Source: Phlebopus portentosus
Lineage: Eukaryota > Basidiomycota > Agaricomycetes > Boletales > Boletinellaceae
DNA length: 64,000 bases
Assembly: GCA_037892935.1 (NCBI GenBank)
Contig: JAYXKI010000014.1
Coordinates: 372,001-436,000, forward strand
Reading direction: 5' to 3'
Below, piece after piece: positions 32,294 to 44,640 of this stretch. A program made the position numbers and the translations under genes. The notes under the pieces are model-generated. The model was not told the DNA's origin and did no database searches. It was given only the letters and a program-made list of their open reading frames with translations. How positions within the stretch are numbered: the first letter of the stretch is position 1; every line of letters starts with the position of its first letter.

Positions 32294-34091
32294 CTATTTA
32301 TTGAAACTCGAGTTTAATGTCAACTGAAATAAAAGAACAGAGAAAATGAGAGCACGCAAACCCAAATGAGGGAGGAGACCGGTACAAAATATACGGGGAA
32401 GTTTTACGATGGAGCACAAAAACACGATTAATGATATTCGGATAATAGAACATAAAGTCAGTATCGGTGTCAGGTAACCGTGGAGTTATTCGAAGGATGG
32501 AAGCCAAGAGTAAAGTGTATGTGTCAGTCGAGGTTGTTGAGGTTCGGTCGGGACGTCAAGAAGGCCATCTCTTGGGACCTCGTATAGCTGCACCTGGCTT
32601 CATATCTGGGCAGCATACGGCATTTGTCTTAGCAGGTGATCACTATCTTTCTATCACAGCCTAGGAAAGGTGCTCTTTCTGGACGCAAATGGTTGTCTAT
32701 GACTCTTGGGCAAATATCCAGAAGAAGAGCCAGTGATACCTTCACAAATGAATTATTCGATACAGCACTTCACTTATACAGCACTTCATTTACTTTAATC
32801 GGCAAGGTCAACAGTACCGCCCTGTACGTTCTTTACTTTCGGAATCTGTTCAGAAAAAAAAGGATAGGCAGTTTGCACCTGTAAAAATATACAAGAGAAC
32901 TCACCTTCTTCCCTTTCAACCTTTCTTTCCTCTTTATGCTCTGCTTCTTTCTTTCCTCGCGCTTTCGTAATCCTACCCCGAACTTCAGGTCGGGGTTTTG
33001 CTCTTCGAACTACCTCCTCATCAGATCAACCAGCCTTCTCTGAAAGTTTGAATCCAAAGACCAATCGCAGATCCTCCCCAAGCACCATGAAATACTTTGC
33101 CTGCTGCCAGAAGATCTGGCTACCGCACCACCGATGATACCCTCGATAGGGCAAGCAAGGGCAAAGCGCTGCGTAAAAAAGAAAGATGAAAAGGACAAAG
33201 GGGGCGTTCTCGTGAAGGGACTAGGCGAGGTGAATTGAAATACGGGATGATGAGACTGAGGACAAGCCGGTCGTACTCGATAATGCAGACGAACACATAA
33301 ATTCCGACCAGAGAAGTGAGGATGACATGGATATGAAAGTAGATATGTACAAATAAAAAAAAGAATGTAACGCACTTCTCCTGCTCCCAACTCGTCCACC
33401 GGCACTCCAGCCGCGATTGCGGCTTGCGCACCATCCTTCTGTGCATTTTCACGCTGGCGCGCGGTCTTCGACAACTTCACACCCATTTGCGGAGAGTATC
33501 GTTTGCGATCTGCGTAGGTTTAATCGAATTCGAGGCGACCAAATAGACGTGACGTATTGGGTGTGCCATTGAGCAAAGATCGTAAGTCCATGGATATCAG
33601 AGGACAGGAGATGTTTACCCACTTCTATAGTGTCCACGAGCTGACCTGTGTAGATTGTGATCAGCGTAGGCAGCGAGCTAGAGGCGGGTGGGCACGACGA
33701 TAGGCAAGTCGCGTTGACTTAAGCACACAGCTACCGGATTCGGCCAGTGCCTCTCACCCCACTATGCAATGGTCTTCTTCAGTCCTATTCCACTGGCTAT
33801 ACACATACGAAGAGGTATCAAGCTGTTCACAAAGATAGCAATATTGCACTTATTTCTCTTAATCGGTTCTGAACTTTTTGGGTCTGTGTAGAAAAGCCAC
33901 GCATATGAATTCAAACCGATAATCAATGACCAACAAACCGCATATCCTCAATCTAATGGCCCAAAATACGCAGTTTGAAAGAAATGCCAAGGCTGTTTCA
34001 ATTTTGGTTGAAAAAAATTTACATGAAATCCAATAAAAAATTTATGGACTACTTTACATGGCTTGTAAGCAACTCAGAATATCATTCCTGT
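32294..34091. other. Spacer including the doubtful minus-strand gene of copy 2
   Basis: Counterpart of 13845-15641. The possible minus-strand gene starts with ATG at 33486 and its frame runs to about 33010, differing from copy 1 at the 3' end through a one-base deletion. I recognise nothing else. Confidence 0.4.
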
Positions 34092-34219
34092 CACACCGGG
34101 CAAAAACTCATTCCGAGCCCTTAGAAATTTTGGTCGGAACGGGCGAGCTCTCATCTGACTGGCTCTTTCCATTTTGGGTAGCATTTTCATAGCTTGGAAA
34201 TGAGTTTTTGCCCGGTGTG
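34092..34219. mobile_element. 128-bp MITE-like inverted repeat, copy 2
   Basis: Same ends and position as 15642-15769. Confidence 0.65.
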
Positions 34220-35247
34220 TCTACATATCCAAGCCTCCCATACCTTTCTGGATATTGCAAGTATTTGTTACCGTTTTAGCTGCGAGTATCTATGCCACCG
34301 ATACTCTTTTGGATATTTAAAATATTCTTTTGGGAGTCTTTCATGGTGATGCTCGAAATACCTCCTCTTGGAATACCCAAATGGAAATCTTAACAGTGCT
34401 TTCAATATCCATGTAGATATAAGCCATTATATATCTCCCGCGGTGATTCCACAGCTGCCTGCTGTGTGGATGCATCCGTCGGGTGCCATGTCACGTGATA
34501 GTTTAGGCGGGTGCGTACGCATCCTGTCGAGATACATCTGACCACGTGACAGCTCTTCAAAGTTGGCCAGTAGGGGGTTTTGATAGTGCAAGGGTAACTC
34601 AACAAACGTGCATTGATACCTGAATTTTTGTCATGTATTTTACTGTATAAAAACTTTTAATTACATTCTGGCAAAATTCTAGAATCTCTTGGCCACAGGG
34701 ATTTTATGCAGTGCTAAATTTCAGCTCACAGCAGTCCTAAAAATAGTCTGGCATTGTCAGAAAGGCCCAAGCTTTGGTGGTGGCACAGGCCTCTAAGTAT
34801 GTCAATATGGGCAGGCTTGGGAATCATATCTTATTGCCATGTTTTGTGAGTGCTGCAATATGTAAGCTGATATCTAAGACTCAGCGCCCCTACTAGTACA
34901 GCTGGGATCCCATGTTTGAGTAGTACAGCTCAGCTCATAATGTGCTGTGCAAAGGAATGACCTTACATATACGTGCGTATCAAGGCTATGTCTGATTTTG
35001 ATTTTTCTTGTAAGCCCATACCGCCTGCGCTGTAAGGGTATGGGCTGCTGACACAGCAGTCTAATAGCAGCACCTGGTCAGTTCTCTCAGATCCAGAAGT
35101 AACAGCTGTCCCCGACTATAAATACCCTCCCCAGCCACAGCCACCATCGTAGATGGGCAAACTTTGTGAGCTGCTGACCTCTACACTAGCCGAGGGTAGT
35201 GACGTGGCAATTTTCAGCACAAGGTGCTCTCTGCTCCTACCAACAAC
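34220..35247 (+). promoter_or_regulatory. Transposase upstream region, copy 2 (empty site of Gypsy B)
   Basis: This holds GGTGCGTACGCATC at 34510-34523, the uninterrupted hairpin CCCATACC...GGTATGGG around 35018-35050 (the site Gypsy B hit in copy 1), and a TATA box TATAAATA at about 35118. The transposase ATG lies 130 bp past the TATA box. No gene in this stretch. Confidence 0.55.
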
Positions 35248-38200
35248 ATGCCCATCTCTAGCAACTGGTGTCCATCATGCTTCAAGACTTTCAACAATTC
35301 AGCTGATGTCACCAGGCATATCAAAGTCAGCAGATGCAGAGAGAATGTCAGGGATGGGCGCCATTCAACACCTCAGCCAAGCTTTCTCAGATCCCCCTCC
35401 CATCATGACGCAGGCGATTTGCACAAAAACCTTGAACAAACTGACAGCAATGAAGTCACGGGCTTGCTTGACTATGTCATGGAGGTAGACAATGATCTGG
35501 GATGGGCATACTTGAACAACAGCGAAGCTGCCAGTAATGGCAACCATCCTACACCAACTTCTCACCAACCAGCGAATCTGGAATCTTGTGGACAGGCAGA
35601 AGTGGAGAGTAGAGCTGCAGTCGACTACTTTGAAGGAGCTGGGAAGGTCTATGGCAAGGGGGAGGACACCTTTAGCAGACTCTGGACCTCTGGTGAATGT
35701 GCTAGCTATAGAAGGGCCAACCCATACTATCCCTTCTCCTGCTTTACGGACTTTGAAGTTGGAAAATGGCTTGTGGAGTTGGGCATATCACAGTCCAAGA
35801 TTGATGAGTTTTTCAAGCTTAAATATGTATGGTACACCTTAATTCCTCCATGAAATCTAAGTACTGACTAAAAAATTTAGGTGCAGGATAGACCGCTTTC
35901 ATTTGATAGCAGCAATGCCCTGCAAAAGAAAGTGGAGCAGCTTCCGAGCCCTCCATGTTGGAAGGAAGCAGAAGTAGAAGTCCCTGGAGCCAAGACTCAG
36001 CACCCTTTGAAGCTGTTTTATCGAGATGCTTTGGAGTGCTTCGAATACCTCTTTGGAAACCCAGTTTTTAATGGAAAGATGGAGTTTGTGCCCCAAAAAG
36101 TCTGGCAGGGGGATAGGGCAGAGCGGCTGTACTCAGAGATGATGACTGGTGACCTAGTCTGGGATGTGCAGGTCTGTTATTACAACCTCTTCTTAAGTGC
36201 TTGCATACTGAAGCATTGCAAAGTCAAAGGTTTCGCCTGGTGAAACACTGGGACTTGTTATCCTAGCCTCTGACAAGACTCACCTCACGAACTTCCAAGG
36301 TGATAAGGAGTGCCATGCCGTGTATCTTACCTGTGGAAATATCCACAAGGATCTACGTAGGAAAGCCACTTCACGAAGTTGGATGTTGATAGGCCAAATT
36401 CCCATTGCAAAGTTTATGGAGGATAAGGAAGTGGCAGGAATGCTTGCAGCTCGGCTGTACCACCGATGCATGGATATCATCCTGGAGAACATGAAGAGAT
36501 GCTCGCATACCCCCAAGCTTATTGTCGACCCAGCTGGCGATAGACGATTAGTCAGGACAATAGCTGCTGCACTGCAAGCTGATCTACCTGAAATGCACAC
36601 AATCGCCTGCACTTCACAGAGGGTGTCGCCTGTTTCAACTGCTGAGCAAGCTGACTTTGGAGATGGAAAGCAACATAAGCTACGAAAGGGCCAGAGCACG
36701 CTCAAGGAGATCGACTCACTCCTCAGCCACACCAGTCCACGGAACTTCATTCACTTTCAGAAGATTGCGAAGGAGAAGGGCCTTAATGGAGTTCAGGAGC
36801 CTTTCTGGAGAGACTGGAAGTTTGCAGACCCCTCTGTTGTCCTGGCTCCTGATGCTCTGCATCAATGGCACAAATTTTTTGCCGACCACCCTCTCAAGTG
36901 GGCAGTCTCTCTTCTAGGGAAGGAGGAGTATGACAAGCGGCTATCAGCCCTTCAGCCACGTATTGGGTATAGAAGCTTCCCCCGAGGTGTCACAAAGTTC
37001 AAGCAACACTCCTTAAGGAGACTAGGGATTTAGAGTGCTCTCTGGTTGCAATTTTGCAGGGCCACCCTAGGGTTGAACTGGAAACCTTGAAGGCATTTCG
37101 AGCTCTGAAGGATTTTATTTACACCGCACAATACGAGAGCCAGTCGACAGGTACCTTAAAAGATATGGACAAGTACATCAAGATCTTCCACAGGCACAAG
37201 AAGGCACTTTCGAATGCTGGGGTGAGGGATGGAATGCAGAAGAGGGGGGAATTTCGCATTCCTAAGATGGAGCTGCTGATGCATGTGGTTCAAGCTATAC
37301 GAATGTTGGGGTCAGCCCCTCAGTTCTCAACTGAACAGTCGGAGAGAGCACACATCACAGAGTGCAAACAACCCTACAAGCTCACAAACCACAGAAGCTA
37401 CCAAGAGCAGATGTGTCGCAGACTAGACAACCTACTTCGTGTCCATGTGGTCAGCCAGCTTGTGCTTTGGGAGGAGTGTAGGAAGCAAGCTGGCCTCTCA
37501 TCCCAGGAGGCAGACCTAGATCCCAAGGAAAACACCTGCCTCACAAAGCAGATGTCAGAGAAGCTGCGCCAGAAGTTCTTGCCACAGCCAGTGGAGGACA
37601 TATCAATGAATGAGATGGCAGTGCGGGGCGATAATTCCACCTGGTTGCTAAACTTCCACTTCGACCATATCCATGTCAAGTTTGATTCTGTGGAGCCTCG
37701 TTATGGTGCAGCCCAGTTTCAGGAAGAACTCCTCAAATACCTTAAGGATCAGCACCATCATCAGCCTTTCGAAGGTTTCCGCATGCCATTCAATGAGCTG
37801 TTCATCTGGTGGAGTGTCAGGGTCCAACTTAAAGATCCTCAAGATGAAAGCTCTCCACAACCGCTGCAACGAATTTCTGCACGTCCAAAGACTGCCTTAA
37901 AACCGGCATGCTTTAATTTTGTTCTTGTTAATGGTGCAAGTAAATTGGGCATCTATGGGATTGTTGGTAAGCCATTCAGAGACCAGGCTGTCATAGTGCT
38001 AACTAGATAATGTCAGGAGATCACTTTGCGGCACAGCTCCGCATGGTGTTTGTAGCCTGCAACAAGCACTCAAAGGAGAGGTCTGAGCCCCTTGCATATG
38101 TGCATGTGCTTATTCCTGGAGACAAGTCGGTTAAGTCCATAGAAGGTGAAAGGCAGTTTTGCCCGGATGCTGGTACAGAGATGTTTCGTGTTAGGAGAAG

Positions 38201-38390
38201 GTGTTTGAGAGGTGGAGAGAGGGTAGGAACGGTGGTTGCTCTGAAAGATATTTGGAGGCCTGTTGAGTTGGTCCCTAGATTTGGGAAGAGGTGCCCTCCA
38301 GAGTGGACATGTGACACCGCAGTAGAAGAGGCTGAGGAGTTTCACATTAACCCCTTCTGTGACAAAATTACTTATCAACATGTGTACTGA
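35248..38390 (+). pseudogene. Plavaka-like transposase, copy 2, one-base frameshift
   Basis: Exons are 35248-35826, 35881-36171, 36230-37966 and 38017-38390. It is colinear with the copy 1 gene but has lost one G at about 37016 (CTTAAGGAG instead of CTTAAGGGAG), which ends the frame shortly after. The codon that is TGA in copy 1 is CGA here (37870), so the two copies are broken in different places. The N-terminal finger and the first catalytic Asp (ASDKT) are unaffected. If no other copy exists in the genome, this element cannot move by itself. Confidence 0.8.
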
Positions 38391-39082
38391 GAAGAGTCGA
38401 AGTAGGGTGTTTGATAATGTAGATGCCATTCAGGAGAAAATAGTCGAGAAATGAATTCAGGAACAGAGAGGTTTGAGTAAAGTAAGTAAGGGGTGTGTAA
38501 TTTTGTCTGATGATGCTTACATCAGGAAAAGCCCCATCACTTACTAAGACTTGCAACTTATATAAGGTAATGTACCCTCATTAACCGTCATATATCTGAG
38601 TTATGATGTCTCTCCCAGATTATATGGGGTGAATGTGCGTCTGAGGTCCTCCTACAAGACATTTATCAATAATTTTAGCATTACAGAGCCATTACTTCTA
38701 TGCAGTTGCTAATTTATTCTGGATTTATATACTACAGGTGGGTGCGTTAAGTCTTCGACCCCCTGGTTTAGGAAGGAGGATTTGCATGCTTTTTATAAAT
38801 ACCTATATATATAAATAGTACCACAGGCGTCAGATAGCACCTTGCCAACCAACTTGCCCATATCGGCAAAGGTGAGGGATCACCTCGTTTCGCAACTGTT
38901 TGTTTCCCGAGAAGGCATACAAATCACCTTCCATAAATAGGGGGGCCGAAGACTTAATGTACCTATCTATCGTTTGTTTCGTAGGTAGGATAGAGTCACG
39001 TGACTGCATGGCGTGTCAACTACGTCTCCCTTCTAGACGCTGCCTCCCTTACACCCACGCCCAACTCACCTCCGGAGTGACA
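38391..39082 (+). promoter_or_regulatory. Spacer and promoter of the JmjC gene, copy 2
   Basis: No gene. TATA-like TTATAAATACC occurs at about 38793 and TATATAAATAG at about 38808, with TCACGTGAC at 38997. The JmjC start codon follows at 39083. Confidence 0.5.
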
Positions 39083-42000
39083 ATGGCAGGCCTAAGTGAT
39101 GGGCCACTACGGCCACCTGACTCACCAACTACGGATTGTAGCTCTCTCTCTCCTCCTCCCGATGAACTGCCAAGCCCAGAGCAGCCTCAAGACTCTCCGC
39201 TCACGCCAGAAGGCTCTCCGCTCACGCCAGAGCAGCCTCAAGACTCCCCGCCCACGCCAGAGCAGCCTCAAGACTCTCCGCCCACGCCAGAGCAGCCTCA
39301 AGACTCTCCGCCCACGCCAGAGCAGCCTCAAGACTCTCCTCTCACGCCAGATCCGCTCACGCCAGATCCGCCCACACCCACCTCCCATCCTCCTGCAATG
39401 GCAGGTGAAAACCCTGATCCTCCCCAGCTATTGCGTGATGCAACAACAGATGAGGTCTTGTTCTCTCCACTGCTGGATGGCGTGCCAACTGCATCAGAGA
39501 CACTCAAGGCCTCTCCACCACCTCGCAATTATCTTAATAGCCTGATCGAGAGATTCCAGCGTGGCCCGAGCCCAGTCAATGCAGCTATGCTACTTTCCTC
39601 AGTTAGCTCTACAGTGAATTACTACATGCATTCACAGAGTGTGCGGGACCTACTTGTGCAAGTTGACTGTCAAGAGGACATTCCTGGAACATCCAAATTC
39701 CTCCTCTGCCGTCTGTACACTGTCACTCACGAGTTTAACAACAAATTCATCAACAGAGCCAAAAATGGTAATGTATTCACCAGATCTGCTTTCCTCGAGA
39801 TCAAGGAGAACGTGGCTTCAGAGTGGATGCATGGCTTTGCCCAGAATCTCGTTTTCGACAAGGTTGCATTCGCCCTCTCCAAGTGCCCTGCCGAGGATGA
39901 CAGGCCACTGCAATCCCCAAGTATAGGAAGTCTCGGCATTCACAAGAGTCTGAAGGTGTTTGACTGATATGAAGACTGGAGGACGACGCTTAAGGAGTTC
40001 AAAGAGGTGATGGAACACACCTGGAGGTACAACGATAACCAATACATTTTCCCCTGGAGCAAGGGCAACGCAATCTCTGATTGGGTAAGGGCGGGGTTCA
40101 TCGAGGGCGCTGATTCCATGGACGTTGTAAAGCCTCTGGTAGAATCCGACTACAGCTCCCAGCTGATGCCGTCCCTCTTGAAAGATGTTCCCGCGCAAAC
40201 CCCACCTCAGCCTGACTCTGGTAATGATGAGATGGACGTTGATGCGGATTCACAAGCTCATGCGGCTTCTGGTAACAACGATGGCACCCCTAGCCCTGCT
40301 AGGCCGGAATGTGACGGCCCTGGACAGATAGACGAGGTTTCACGATCTCTGATTCAGGCTCTGAACAAGACCTGGGGTAGCGCCAGAGCCAGCATGGTCT
40401 TTACTAACTTCTGCTATGCCGCACTTGGCTTGCGTGGTTTGATGCTAGTGAGTTAATTCCACATATGTATGGAGCTTAGACTGATGCTACTGGCAGAGAG
40501 GTGAACAGATCCATTTGGAGAAGGGCTCAATGAAAAAGCTATATGATCTACTCAAGTGCGTTTTCCCCTTCTAAGACAGACCGAATAGAGCATAATGCAT
40601 ACAGCAGCCCAAATTCGAAGGACACTGAGGATATCGTGAAAAAGAAGACTGCGGGAGACTTTCAACTGCTTCGCCCACTGTACGTTATGTCAATGATATC
40701 GCCAATTACCCTTCTGGGCAGCTCTGTTGTTAGCAGTTCCCATGAGCGGATTTCTTTATTCGCCCTTGCCCAGGTACGCCTGCGCATATTCTGTCGGTTC
40801 TGCACTTATGTTGAAGCATAGACTGCTACTGCTCGGGGACTTAAGAGAGACAGGACGAGAATGCATATCAAGTATATGCTGTTGCGGCTAGTGATCGGCA
40901 TGACTCTTTATGGTGCAAAGGTGTATGAAGTCGGTATTTCCACCATTTTAGGAGAATGTAACTCTCTCTGGAATGAGGAAAGCATGAGTGCTCCAGGCGC
41001 TCAAGCCTACATCCAAGAACAAAGCCCTCCTCCTAGCAGAGCTTCCTCCTACCCTGTGCCTGGCATTTCTCCGGTGGTCCCAGAGCACCCTTCTGCAAGC
41101 GATGATGGCTTAAGTGATGGTGGTTCAAATGAGGACGCAGAGTTCAAGAACTCAAGAGTGCTAGTCAGAGACACCAAGGTGACACCCAAGGAATGGGAAA
41201 GGATGCTGAAAGAAACCACTGATGAGACGATGTACCTTCATCGACGCTTGCTTTCTGCGATCCGTCAAACTCTTGTCGATGATATGAAAGGCGTGAACTT
41301 GCTAGGTGATGGCTTAGCCATGGTTGATGGAGTCCTACGTGACGCATATTCACAGGTGCAAAATAATAGTGGAAAGCCTTACCGGCTAAAGCCCATAAAG
41401 CTAGCATCATAGTCACGGATCCCAGTTGGGGCTCCCTTGGAGCCATCGAGCAAACGCATAGCGGACAACGATGGGGATGACAACTCCCGCCCTTCCAAGC
41501 ACATCAGGACTGGAGAAGAGAGTTCAAAAGCCACCAGCCAATGAAGGAAGGTGGGGCATAAGAAACGCAAGAGCGTGAAGATGGTCGTCGATGATGACGC
41601 CAGTAGCAATGGGGAGGAAGAAGGCAGGGGTGAAAAGGTTGTAGATGAAGAGAGAAGGGCGGATGTGGAGAGACCTGCAGAATTGCAAGGTGATGCCGAT
41701 GTCTATGAAGAGGAGATCATAGCCAACATTGGTGGGTCGACTGGTAACGGCCGGCACACCCTAGCATCGGTGGCACTCATTGAATTGAATGAAACTAGCT
41801 ATCAAGCATCAGCAAGCCTGCCAGTCCCTGATGTATACGGACAAGCTACAGATCTAGAGTAGCGAAGCTGGGCCATTCCCAAGGTCAGTGCAGTCTCAAG
41901 TTGCATCATCGCCTCGTTGGGCTAACTTTCCAAAAGAAAAAACCAGAATTCATATCTATTCACAATGTCCTAGTCATCAAATTCAAGCAAACGGAAAAGA

Positions 42001-43810
42001 CATCCAAGAAGGGAGCAAAGTTGAAAACCTATAGACTCGAATGGGAGAAAGAAAGTTTCACTGTTTATTCGTGGGACAAGAGGGCACGTCAGATGCACAG
42101 TTGCTCTCTACTTCTCACCTCTGACGCTGATCTTTCTCTTTTAGCAAGTTCTTGCCCAACACATCAAGGCTCTTATGAGGGACACGAGCTATCAGACTGC
42201 ACCGTACGCGATAGTACAAGTCTACTCGATAGACCAATGAGAAAATTTGAAGATTCTTGAGCAGCGCAGCATGTTTAGAAGTGGACATATACTTATTAAA
42301 CGGCATGGAAGGGACCTAGAGGCATTTGACGGTCATATGAGGTGCGGTATGAGGGAGGCCTTTGATACCGAGGTGCCAATCTCTGCAAACGGTGCACCTA
42401 CGTCCTTTACTGTACTTATAGGTCACCTACTGACACAAATCAAGACTGCACAGAGACAGAGGTGGGGGAGAATTTATTCAAGCAAGTGAGGGGAAACTAC
42501 CGAGACTTTGCCCACGCTACTGAAGTTGATGAAAAGAGCTAGAATGAGGCATTAAAGAAATACAGGGAAGACATGAAGAAATGGGAGAAGGACAGGGTGG
42601 AGTATGAAGACAAGCTAGCAGCATATAACGCAAGTATGAAGGAAGGGAGAATGAGTGCTAAGCCTTGGAAGAGACCTTCGAAGCCTGCTAAGCTTAGGGC
42701 AGAGCCAAAGATAGACGAGCTTAGCCACCTTCGCCCCTTAAACTTCTTAGATATGCCTCTAAGTGGAGACATTTTTGAAAGGTGGGCCCTACAACTACTC
42801 ACCTCCATACAATGTTTGTTTTGACCTCGCCCCTTTCAGACCTCTCGATGATTCATCAAAGTTCTTTGCATGACAGTCATTTGTGTGCGACAGCAAGCTA
42901 TATGTATTCTTCACCCTCTGTCCTCCTGAGCAATTTGGCAAGTCCTGGCTGCTGGCCAGCATAAGATCAGCCTGGTCAGATTGGCATATCGACACCACAG
43001 GGATGGCGACAGCACTTTACATGATTGACGGCAGAAAACTAATCTTTATCCCTCGTGACTTTCAACTGTTTCTGGCGGGCTAGCAAAAAGAGCACGACGG
43101 ATGTCTAGCATGCAACGCCGTACTGCTGGAAAGGGGAGATACCTTGTAAGTAACCCCCTCTAACCCGCCTCGACATGGCTCACACTTTGCTGCAGCTTAA
43201 TGAAGCCTGGAACTAGTCACTTCGTTGTTACGCTAGTCCATTCGATGGTAATTGGAGCTCACTTCTATTCTCTCTTGTCTATGAAGGAAATGCTCATGAG
43301 GCTGCTACAAGTGCACTATCTTGACAGGATAAGCACAAACGTCCTGCACAATACATTGCCCATTATGCTCACAAAATGCCTTGCTTCTTTGGCAGAATGC
43401 TGCGGTTTAGGTACGCCGCCAGATGCAGAGGAGAGGGTTGGGCTGGGTAAGCTGAAAGTCACACTCAAGGGCACAATAAATGAGGACCTTGCATATCTAC
43501 TCATCATAAATGCACACATCGATCAGCTGCAACCCGAGTGCTGCCCAGATGACACAGATGCATGGCAAAAACTCGAGAGTTTGCATTGAACTATCCACTA
43601 ATCAGGGGTGCGCTAAGATGTGTCATAGATCGTATGGAGGAGGCCACCTCTGACGCTCTCATGAGTGCAGAGGATGAATTCTTCAGAATAGTGAAGGACT
43701 TTGAAGTGAGGTTGGCAAAAGAAGTCGGAAATAGCTAGGCCAATGACAGTAGAAGCATTAAAGTAACTTGTGTAGACCATCGCCATAATGGCAGGCATAG
43801 CTGGCAATAG
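39083..43810 (+). pseudogene. JmjC-domain gene, copy 2, hypermutated
   Basis: Colinear with the copy 1 gene but with about nine in-frame stops. The ones I located are at 39965, 41410, 41542, 41860, 42238, 42540, 42871, 43081 and 43736. Each corresponds to CGA or TGG in copy 1, or to a shared CGA inferred from both. Single-base deletions also occur (for example near 43570). The differences from copy 1 are overwhelmingly C-to-T or G-to-A and cluster in parts of this gene while the flanking genes barely differ. The HID motif and the distal His region survive, but the gene is dead. The QPQDSPPTPE repeat has fewer units than in copy 1. Confidence 0.85.
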
Positions 43811-43873
43811 ATGTGTAAGTAATTAGCACGTGATACTGCTGTATAGCATCCAACTGCGGACACGTCGACTGCG

Positions 43874-43887
43874 GATGCGTACGCATC
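43874..43887. promoter_or_regulatory. GATGCGTACGCATC palindrome between JmjC and TET/JBP genes
   Basis: A perfect 14-bp palindrome, with GCACGTGATA about 45 bp upstream. The copy 1 counterpart is at 61651-61664. Confidence 0.55.
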
Positions 43888-44052
43888 CCTCCCCCCCCGC
43901 AATCAGCACCCAAGCCCCCACCCCCGGTCCCCTGCTTTTCTAGGCCACAGCTGCTCCCTGGGCCCCGGTTTGGATTCAGCTACACTTGCTTTTGGCAGGT
44001 AAGTGATCCCCAAACAGCCTCATCTCACCATAGCTGGCAGCCTGCTCAAGCA

Positions 44053-44525
44053 GAGGTGCTGAAAAGGCCGAGTGCTGCTGAGCCCGTGCTGCGTAGCCAG
44101 GGCAGTGCCAGCCATCTGGGAGGTGTGCTATGCGCTGCTGAACCCATGCCACTTAGCTGGGGCGGCGCTGGCACACTTCGGCCCTCTGCCAGCCATCTGG
44201 AGGTGCGCTATGCGCTGCTGAACCCATGTCACTTAGCTGGGGCGGCGCTGGCACACCTCGGCCCTCTGCAATCCAACCGGGAGGTGTGCTGCGCACTGCT
44301 GAACCCATGCCACTTAGCTGGGGTGGTGCCGACACACCTCGGTCCTCTGCCAGACACCTGGGAGGTGTGCTGCACACTGCTGAACCTATGTCGCTTAGCT
44401 GGGGCAGCACTGGCGCACCTCGGCCCTATGCAAGCCAGCTGGAAGGCATGCTGTGCACTGCTGAACCTGTGCCACTTAGCCAGGGTGGTGTTGCCGCACC
44501 TTGGCCCTCTGTGAGCCAGCTTGGG
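44053..44525 (+). repeat. 81-bp minisatellite upstream of the TET/JBP gene, copy 2
   Basis: About 5.5 units of an 81-bp GC-rich repeat (GAACCCATGCCACTTAGC core). Because 81 is divisible by three, several frames stay open on both strands. I regard those frames as by-products. One unit is a base shorter than in copy 1. Confidence 0.85.
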
Positions 44526-44640
44526 AGGTTGGGGGGGGTTGTGCTGGGCATGCCATAGCACTGCGCCAGCTGTCCACAGCCCTGAATCTCACCAGTCCTC
44601 TGTAGTCAGGCTAGCACTGAGCACTATTTTACAGGTAGAG

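Noticed and set aside
44056..44561. Long overlapping frames on both strands in the minisatellite (also 61827-62352)
   Set aside because: An 81-bp repeat without stops automatically gives long frames; no frame is favoured and no start context stands out.
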